Assembly (NCBI GenBank): GCA_041859375.1
Contig: JBHEKP010000117.1
Coordinates: 1 to 30,285, forward strand
Source of the DNA: JBHEKP01 sp041859375
Lineage (GTDB): Bacteria > Hydrogenedentota > Hydrogenedentia > Hydrogenedentales > CAITNO01
Direction: 5' to 3'
DNA: 30,285 nt
Shown here: positions 24,993-30,285 of the stretch, one piece after another
Position numbering within the stretch: position 1 is the first letter of the stretch
Layout: the number at the start of each line of letters is the position of its first letter
Program-made: the position numbers and the translations under genes
The notes under the pieces: generated by a model
Databases searched by the model: none
Seen by the model: only the letters and a program-made list of their open reading frames with translations
What the model was told of the DNA's origin: nothing

Positions 24993-26927
24993 ATGAGACT
25001 GGTGAAAATAGGCGTCGCCGCGGTTTCCGTGAAGGTGGGTGACTTCCCCGGCAACACGGAGCGGCTCCGCGCCGTGATCCGGCAGGCAAAGCAGGAGAAG
25101 GTCCACCTGCTGGTCACCCCGGAGCTGGCCGTTTCGGGGTACAGCCTTGAGGACCGCGTGTTCTGGCCGGACATCACCCGGTACAGCTGGGCCGCGCTGG
25201 CGGAGCTTTCCCAGGAGTGCGACGGCATCAGCGTGTTCATCGGCCTGCCCGTCCGGGTGGGCGCGATGATCCACAACGCCGCCGCGCTGGTGAGCGACCG
25301 CATCATCCGCGGGCTGATTCTGAAGAAATACCTGCCCACGTACAGCATTTTCTACGAGGGCCGCAACTGGACCGCCTGGCCGGGCGGCGTGGCCGAGGTG
25401 AACGGCGTGCCCGCGGGCGATCTGGTGTTCCGGCTGCCCTTCGGCATGGTGTCCGCGGAAATCTGCGAGGACCTCTGGTCCGCGTCCTCGCCCGCCCACG
25501 AGCGGGTGCGGGCGGGCGCGGAGATCATCTGCAACCCGAGCGCCTCCCCCTTCACCCCGCTGAAAAACGAGGAGCGCAAAAACCTTGTGCAGGGCACGGC
25601 CAGCTCGCTGAAGGCGGTGTACGCCTACGCGAACCTGCTGGGCTGCGACAACAGCCGGCTGGTCTTCGACGGCGGCGGGCTCATCGCCACGCCGGGCGGC
25701 GTTGTTTGCGAGGGGCCGCTGCTTTCGAGGAAATACTGGACCCTCGCGACGGGCGTGGTGGATCTCGGCGAACTGGACCGCATCCGCTCCGAAAACAGCA
25801 CCTTCCGCCAGGACGCCGCCATGGAAAACGGCGCGGGGAAAACGGAGATTGTGGACTGCCCCGGGGCGGCCTTCAAGCCCGCGCCCGCGGCGGAATACGC
25901 CGCGCGGCTCCCGAAAAATTTCTACCTGCGCGAAACGGCCCCCGCGGCACGGCAGGGATGCGGCCGGGCGCTGGACGAGCTGTTTGACGCGCTGGTGCTC
26001 GGTCTGCGCGATTATTTCGAGAAGGTGGGCGCGTTCCAGCGCTTTCTGGTGGCCCTGTCGGGCGGGCGCGACAGCGCGCTCTGCCTGCTCATGGCCGTGG
26101 AGGCCACGAAGTCCCTCGCCAAAAACAACAACGTCGGCGACCGCGTGGCCACGGTCTACCTGCCCAACCGCCAGTTGAGCAGCGGCGGCACGCTGGACGC
26201 GGCGCAGTCGCTGGCCAGGGAGCTGCGCGTGCCCTTCCAGGTGGTGTCCATCCACGAGGAGGCGGAGCTGGCGCTGAAAAAGTCGGCTGAGCTCATGGGC
26301 GGCGAGGACAAGGTGGCGCCCATGGCCCGGCAAAACCTCCAGGCGCGGGTGCGCGGCGCGATGATGCTGAACTGGGCGAACAGCGCGGGCGGCCTGCTGC
26401 TGGTGACATCCAACCTCAGCGAGGCCGCGGTGGGCTACAGCACCACCGGCGGCGACAACCAGGGCGGCTACTCCCCCATCGCCAACGTGCCGAAGACGGT
26501 GGTCACGCAGCTGCTGGAGCATCTGGCCGAGCGCGACAACATCCAGGCGCTGCACAAGGTGCTGGCCATCCCGCCGAGCGCGGAGCTGGCGCCGGGCCAG
26601 GAGGACGAGAAGGATCTCATGCCCTACGTGGTGCTGGACGATCTGATGCACCTGTACGCCCGCAGGCGGCTGTCACTGGCCGACTGCTGGAAGATCATCA
26701 TCGCGCGCCATCCCGAACACGGCCCGGAGCAGCTCCGGACCTGGACGGCGGACTTTGCGCGCCGCTTCGCGCAGAACCAGTGGAAGCGCGACCAGCACCC
26801 CGTGGCGCTCAAGGTGATGGACCTGGATCTGGACCCGAAGACGGGCTTCCGGTTTCCGGTCACCCAGAGCATCCAGTACGAACTGGACGATTTGGCCGCC
26901 GCCAAGACGCCGCCGGCCAAACCATAA
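24993..26927 (+). CDS. nadE: Glutamine-dependent NAD+ synthetase
   Basis: Amidates deamido-NAD to NAD with ATP, taking ammonia from glutamine. 644 residues. The N-terminal nitrilase-type glutaminase domain (1-290) has the triad E44 (TPELAVSG), K111 (LKKYLPTY) and C158 (SAEICEDLW). The C-terminal synthetase domain has the ATP loop SGGRDS (356-361) and SEAAVGYSTTGGDNQGG. ATG 24993 is where the nitrilase domain begins; GGGAG is 11 bases upstream. It ends the salvage module after pncA and pncB. nadD, needed between PncB and NadE, is not in the window. Confidence 0.96.
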   Translation: MRLVKIGVAAVSVKVGDFPGNTERLRAVIRQAKQEKVHLLVTPELAVSGYSLEDRVFWPDITRYSWAALAELSQECDGISVFIGLPVRVGAMIHNAAALVSDRIIRGLILKKYLPTYSIFYEGRNWTAWPGGVAEVNGVPAGDLVFRLPFGMVSAEICEDLWSASSPAHERVRAGAEIICNPSASPFTPLKNEERKNLVQGTASSLKAVYAYANLLGCDNSRLVFDGGGLIATPGGVVCEGPLLSRKYWTLATGVVDLGELDRIRSENSTFRQDAAMENGAGKTEIVDCPGAAFKPAPAAEYAARLPKNFYLRETAPAARQGCGRALDELFDALVLGLRDYFEKVGAFQRFLVALSGGRDSALCLLMAVEATKSLAKNNNVGDRVATVYLPNRQLSSGGTLDAAQSLARELRVPFQVVSIHEEAELALKKSAELMGGEDKVAPMARQNLQARVRGAMMLNWANSAGGLLLVTSNLSEAAVGYSTTGGDNQGGYSPIANVPKTVVTQLLEHLAERDNIQALHKVLAIPPSAELAPGQEDEKDLMPYVVLDDLMHLYARRRLSLADCWKIIIARHPEHGPEQLRTWTADFARRFAQNQWKRDQHPVALKVMDLDLDPKTGFRFPVTQSIQYELDDLAAAKTPPAKP

Positions 26928-26928
26928 C

Positions 26929-26947
26929 CCGCGCGTTTCCGGCGCGG
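26929..26947 (+). terminator. Weak terminator-like hairpin after nadE
   Basis: CCGCGC (26929-26934) and GCGCGG (26942-26947) form a 6-bp stem with a 7-base loop just after the nadE stop. A T-containing stretch (CCAATTATTTT) follows. The stem is short and the T-run interrupted. Confidence 0.35.
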
Positions 26948-26971
26948 CCAATTATTTTCGGAGCAGTACCC

Positions 26972-27709
26972 ATGGCCCTGTCCCCCCCCACCGTCAAGGC
27001 GGTGTTTTTCGACTACGGCAACACGCTGATCGCCTTCGGGCGCGAACAGGTGGACGCCTTTGACCGGTCGCTCCGGCGCGCGCTGGAGGAGCTTTACGGT
27101 CCCATGGACACGGAACTGTACAACGCGCAGCGCCATGCGGACCGGATGGCCCCCTATGCCGGAAATCCCCCGGAATACCGGGAAAGCGACGTGCTGGAGA
27201 TGACGGCAAACCTGGTGCGGCGCGTGTACGGCAAAGACCCCGGCGCGGACACCCTCAACAGGCTGCTGCGGGTGCGCAGGGACGCCTTCACCGCCGTGGT
27301 GGGGGCGGAGGCGCACGTCTTTGAAATGCTGGACCGGCTGAAAAACCGGTACCGGCTGGGGGTGCTCTCCAACTACCCCGACGGCGGGGCCATCCGTGAA
27401 AGCCTTGACAACACGGGGCTGAGGCCGTATTTTGAACGGGTGGCCGTGTCCGGCGACATCGGCCTGTGCAAGCCCCATCCGGCCGCGTTTGCCGCCGCCC
27501 TTGAGGGCACGGGACTGGCCGCGGCGGAGGTGGTTTATGTGGGCGACAACTGGCTGGCCGACGTGCAGGGCGCGAAACGGATCGGCATGCAGATGGTCCA
27601 TTTCCGGCGGTGGACGCCGCCGGAGCATTTTGAGCGGCAGCCCGGCGACCTGGAGCCCGACGCGGCGCTGGATCACCTGTCGGGGCTGGCGGCGCTGCTG
27701 GGCGCGTGA
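26972..27709 (+). CDS. HAD-superfamily hydrolase
   Basis: 245 residues; ATG 26972 has GGAG 8 bases upstream. All four HAD motifs are visible: I as D14-Y-G16-N-T18 in FFDYGNTLI, II in LGVLSNYPDG, III as the Lys in LCKPHP, IV as VGDNWLADVQGA. A helical cap lies between motifs I and II. Motif I has Gly where phosphatases carry the second, acid/base Asp (DxDxT). This variant occurs in HAD subfamilies, and the activity cannot be stated from sequence. It lies 45 bases after nadE behind a weak hairpin, and 30 before the zinc-ribbon gene. Confidence 0.88.
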   Translation: MALSPPTVKAVFFDYGNTLIAFGREQVDAFDRSLRRALEELYGPMDTELYNAQRHADRMAPYAGNPPEYRESDVLEMTANLVRRVYGKDPGADTLNRLLRVRRDAFTAVVGAEAHVFEMLDRLKNRYRLGVLSNYPDGGAIRESLDNTGLRPYFERVAVSGDIGLCKPHPAAFAAALEGTGLAAAEVVYVGDNWLADVQGAKRIGMQMVHFRRWTPPEHFERQPGDLEPDAALDHLSGLAALLGA

Positions 27710-27739
27710 AACCCGGCATTTGAAGGGAAAGTCAGAGTA

Positions 27740-27955
27740 ATGGCCGAAGGCGAGAGGCTCAGGTGCCCCCTATGCGGCGCCGACCGTTTTTATTTGGCGC
27801 ACACGGCGCGCACGGTGCTGTTTGCCGTGGACGCCGGCGGCGAACCGGTTTTTTTGGACACGGAAAACACCGCGCCGGTTGACGATGAGACGGAAATATA
27901 CTGCGCCTACTGCGCGTGGCATGGAAAGCGCGGCGAACTCCGCCGAAGGGCGTGA
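27740..27955 (+). CDS. Small zinc-ribbon protein
   Basis: 71 residues with two CxxC pairs, CPLC near residue 9 and CAYC near 55, fitting a single zinc ribbon. Between them is a beta segment (RFYLAHTARTVLFAV). The C-terminus HGKRGELRRRA is basic. Not recognised as a named family. AGGGA about 11 bases before ATG 27740 supports the start. The next gene, an RNA methyltransferase, begins 15 bases after its stop, so they may be co-translated, and a role near RNA is possible (inference only). Confidence 0.75.
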   Translation: MAEGERLRCPLCGADRFYLAHTARTVLFAVDAGGEPVFLDTENTAPVDDETEIYCAYCAWHGKRGELRRRA

Positions 27956-27969
27956 AGGACAACAACCGA

Positions 27970-29253
27970 ATGGACACCCCTTTCCCGCTGTGCCCCCACT
28001 TTGGCCGGTGCGGCGGTTGTCATTCCCAGGACACCCCCTACAGCAGGCAGCTTGCGGCGAAGACGGACGCGCTGCAAACCCTTTTCGCCCCCTTCTGGAT
28101 GCGCCCGATTGACATCACCCCCTCGCCGGTGCTGTGGAACTACCGCAACAAGATTGACCCCGCCTTCTCTCCGAAGCACTACGACACCCCGCCGCCGAAG
28201 GATTTCATACGGGACACGGTTTTCGGCTTCAAGCAGAAGGGCCGCTGGTTCGATCCGCTGGAAATCGAGGAGTGCCGCATCGGCCCGGAGGGCACGGAGC
28301 CGCTGCTGGCCGCGATGCACGCGTGGCGGCGCGAGTCGGGCCTGCGGGGATTCAACTCGCGCAACGGCGACGGTTTTCTCAGGACGCTGCTGATCCGCGA
28401 CGCGAAGCGCACCGGCGAGCGCATGGTGGTGCTCATCACCCGCCCCGGCCCGTTTGATCCAACGCCCTTTGTGGAGGCGGTCCGCTCCTCCTTCAACGCC
28501 GACTCCATCCACCGGGGCGTGTTCAGCGGGCTTGCGGACACGGCCATGGCGGACGAGCTGGAACTGCTCCACGGCAACCCCGCCATCATGGAGCGGATGC
28601 ACGTGCCGGAGGCCGCGGGCAGGGAGGTGTGGCCCTCGCCGGCAAAGGCGCTTGCGGCGGAGCAGCGCGCCAAAAAGGAGGCCCCCGCGCACCGCGCGCT
28701 CTCCTTCCGCATCTCCCCCATGAGTTTCTTCCAGACCAACCCCCTCGCGGCGGAGCGCCTCTACGGGCTCATCCGCCAGTGGGTGCGCCGCACCGGCGCG
28801 GAAAACCTTTTCGACTTTTACGGCGGCATGGGCGGCATCGCCTTTTCCTGCGCCGATCTGGTGAAAAACATCTGGTCGGTGGAGGAGGTGGCGGCCGCCT
28901 CGGAGGACGGACGGCACAACGCCGCGGAGAACGGCATTGAAAACGTCACCTTCATCACCAGCCGCGTGAAGAATTTCCTGAAGCAGCAGATGGAAAGCGG
29001 CGGCATGCCGCCGCGCTCCGCCGTGGTACTGGATCCGCCCAGGGGCGGGATGACGCCGAAGGCGGCGCGCCGCTGCATCGACTCCGCCCCCCCCCACGTG
29101 CTGTACGTCTCCTGCAACCCCAAGGTGCTCGCGCAGGAACTGCCCCTCTTTCTGGACAAATACACCCTCACCGGCATGCAGGCGGTGGACATGTTCCCAC
29201 ACACCCCGCACGTGGAGGTGCTCGCAGAAATGGAACTGCGCCGGGAGGATTGA
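27970..29253 (+). CDS. TrmA/RlmCD-type RNA (uracil-5-)-methyltransferase
   Basis: Transfers methyl from S-adenosylmethionine to C5 of a uridine in tRNA or rRNA. 427 residues from ATG 27970, with AAGGA about 11 bases before. Iron-sulfur ligands C8, C14 and C17 (CPHFGRCGGC), the fourth being C102 (EECRI). SAM-binding region SFFQTNPLAAERLY and LFDFYGGMGGIAF (the usual text is DLYCGxG). VVLDPPRGGM, then the catalytic nucleophile C382 in YVSCNPKVLAQEL and the general base Glu in HTPHVEVL. No N-terminal TRAM domain is seen, as in RlmC-like members. Which RNA is modified cannot be told. Confidence 0.92.
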   Translation: MDTPFPLCPHFGRCGGCHSQDTPYSRQLAAKTDALQTLFAPFWMRPIDITPSPVLWNYRNKIDPAFSPKHYDTPPPKDFIRDTVFGFKQKGRWFDPLEIEECRIGPEGTEPLLAAMHAWRRESGLRGFNSRNGDGFLRTLLIRDAKRTGERMVVLITRPGPFDPTPFVEAVRSSFNADSIHRGVFSGLADTAMADELELLHGNPAIMERMHVPEAAGREVWPSPAKALAAEQRAKKEAPAHRALSFRISPMSFFQTNPLAAERLYGLIRQWVRRTGAENLFDFYGGMGGIAFSCADLVKNIWSVEEVAAASEDGRHNAAENGIENVTFITSRVKNFLKQQMESGGMPPRSAVVLDPPRGGMTPKAARRCIDSAPPHVLYVSCNPKVLAQELPLFLDKYTLTGMQAVDMFPHTPHVEVLAEMELRRED

Positions 29254-29279
29254 GCCCGGCGCGCAACGGAGATTTTGCC

Positions 29280-30285
29280 ATGATGAAAACAGCCGCCCGC
29301 ATCCTCACCCTGCTGCTGCCGGTCCTTCTGCTGGCGCAGGCCGCCATGGCGGCGGAACTGACCCTGGAGGAGGAGAACGCCATCATCGCCGCGCCGGAAC
29401 CGCCCGCGCTGCCCGACTACTTCACCGAGCAGGAGCAGTTGATTCTCGCGGCGGCGGCGGGCCAGCTCACCCTGCTTGACATCAACAAGCCCATGCCCCT
29501 GCTGGACGGGGTGGAGGAGGTCATGGGCGTTGAGTACGGCAATGCGGGCGGCGTGTCGCTGAAACTCGACCTGTACCTGCCCAAGGGCAACAACAAGCCC
29601 GTGCCGGGGCTGCTGTTCATCCACGGCGGCGGCTGGGCCAGCGGCAAGACCACCGACTACCGATACTACGCCATGCGCTTCGCAAAACGGGGCTATGTGG
29701 TGGCCTCCATCACCTACCGATTCGTGGATAAGGCCCCCTTCCCCGCCTGCGTGCAGGACGCCAAGTGCGCCGTGCGCTGGATGCGCGCCAACGCGGAGAA
29801 ATACCATGTTGATCCGGACCGCATCGCGGCCATCGGCGGTTCGGCGGGCGGCCACCTCTCGATGATGCTCGGTTATTCCGCGGATGTGCCCGAACTGGAG
29901 GGCGACGGCGGCCACGCGGGCTTCAGCAGCGCCGTGCAGGCCGTGGTGGACCTTTACGGTCCGGTGGACATCACCCTCCCGGAGGCGCGCGACAACCCCA
30001 CCGTGCTGCGCTTTTTCGGCGGCAAGACCTACGATGAGGCACCGGAGCAGTACAGGCTCGCCTCCCCCATCACCCATCTGGACAAGAACGATCCGCCCAC
30101 CCTCATCTTCCACGGCACCATTGACGACGTGGTGCCCGTGGCGCAGAGCGACCTGCTCGAACAAAAGTTGAAGGAGCTCGGCGTGCCCGTCACCTATGAC
30201 AAGGTAAAGGGATTCCCCCACACAATGGACATCTGCCAGGAGGTGAACGTCCGCTGCCAGTGGTTCATGGTCCGCTTCCTGGACA
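29280..30285 (+). CDS. Secreted alpha/beta hydrolase (BD-FAE-like esterase), 3' end missing
   Basis: Runs open to the end of the window (335 codons). ATG 29280 is followed by a second ATG; CGGAG is upstream. The signal peptide covers residues 1-25 (LTLLLPVLLLAQAAMAA). The catalytic domain has the oxyanion motif HGGGW, the nucleophile S188 in GGSAGG, an acid Asp (D282 or D283) in GTIDDVVP and H314 in GFPHTMD. This HGGG/GxSxG arrangement is that of the hormone-sensitive-lipase/BD-FAE esterases found in plant-polysaccharide degraders. It acts outside the cytoplasm; the exact ester is unknown. Confidence 0.9.
   Translation, partial: MMKTAARILTLLLPVLLLAQAAMAAELTLEEENAIIAAPEPPALPDYFTEQEQLILAAAAGQLTLLDINKPMPLLDGVEEVMGVEYGNAGGVSLKLDLYLPKGNNKPVPGLLFIHGGGWASGKTTDYRYYAMRFAKRGYVVASITYRFVDKAPFPACVQDAKCAVRWMRANAEKYHVDPDRIAAIGGSAGGHLSMMLGYSADVPELEGDGGHAGFSSAVQAVVDLYGPVDITLPEARDNPTVLRFFGGKTYDEAPEQYRLASPITHLDKNDPPTLIFHGTIDDVVPVAQSDLLEQKLKELGVPVTYDKVKGFPHTMDICQEVNVRCQWFMVRFLD

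Overview
This 30,285-base, GC-rich window is a chromosomal piece of a bacterium with dense, mostly overlapping genes. Codon usage, many GTG/TTG starts, a four-helix-bundle protein with the long C-terminal 'suffix', VCBS-repeat and BACON-like secreted proteins, a UroD-family methyltransferase-like gene and Gfo/Idh/MocA genes suggest the Planctomycetes/Lentisphaerae/Hydrogenedentes neighbourhood. I lean to Hydrogenedentes. This is inference from gene content; there is no rRNA in the window and no tRNA that I could recognise.

Layout. 1-290 is the 5' part of a leftward secreted PI-PLC/GDPD-like protein. 291-1630 is the accessory part: a four-helix-bundle gene (585-1178) lies between G-rich arrays of a 10-bp GTGGAC unit. 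It is followed by about 200 bases with no T on the + strand (10-, 12- and 11-bp C-rich repeats), then the same unit inverted (GTCCAC, exactly 10-bp phased). 1631-2818 is a secreted VCBS-repeat protein. 2920-5326 carries DAHP synthase, scpB and an RsuA-family pseudouridine synthase. A leftward UroD-like gene (5339-6529) diverges from a rightward run: secA, a membrane-anchored transglutaminase and a two-gene ABC exporter, then yjbQ and pyruvate kinase.

A leftward three-gene ABC/membrane-fusion/FtsX (MacB-type) exporter (15239-18383) converges on pyruvate kinase with a 10-base overlap. It diverges from a large vWA/BACON-like lipoprotein and a smaller lipoprotein. The rest is rightward: a Gfo/Idh/MocA oxidoreductase, then a tight NAD salvage module (Nudix hydrolase, pncA, pncB, nadE) with a strong GAAA-capped hairpin before nadE. 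A HAD hydrolase, a 71-residue zinc ribbon, a TrmA/RlmD-type RNA m5U methyltransferase and a truncated secreted alpha/beta hydrolase follow.

The most unusual item is the 374-1517 cassette: a four-helix-bundle gene embedded in helically phased direct and inverted arrays. I know of no function for this arrangement, and it is my candidate for an undescribed element. The rest is largely housekeeping, with a few unusual pairings.
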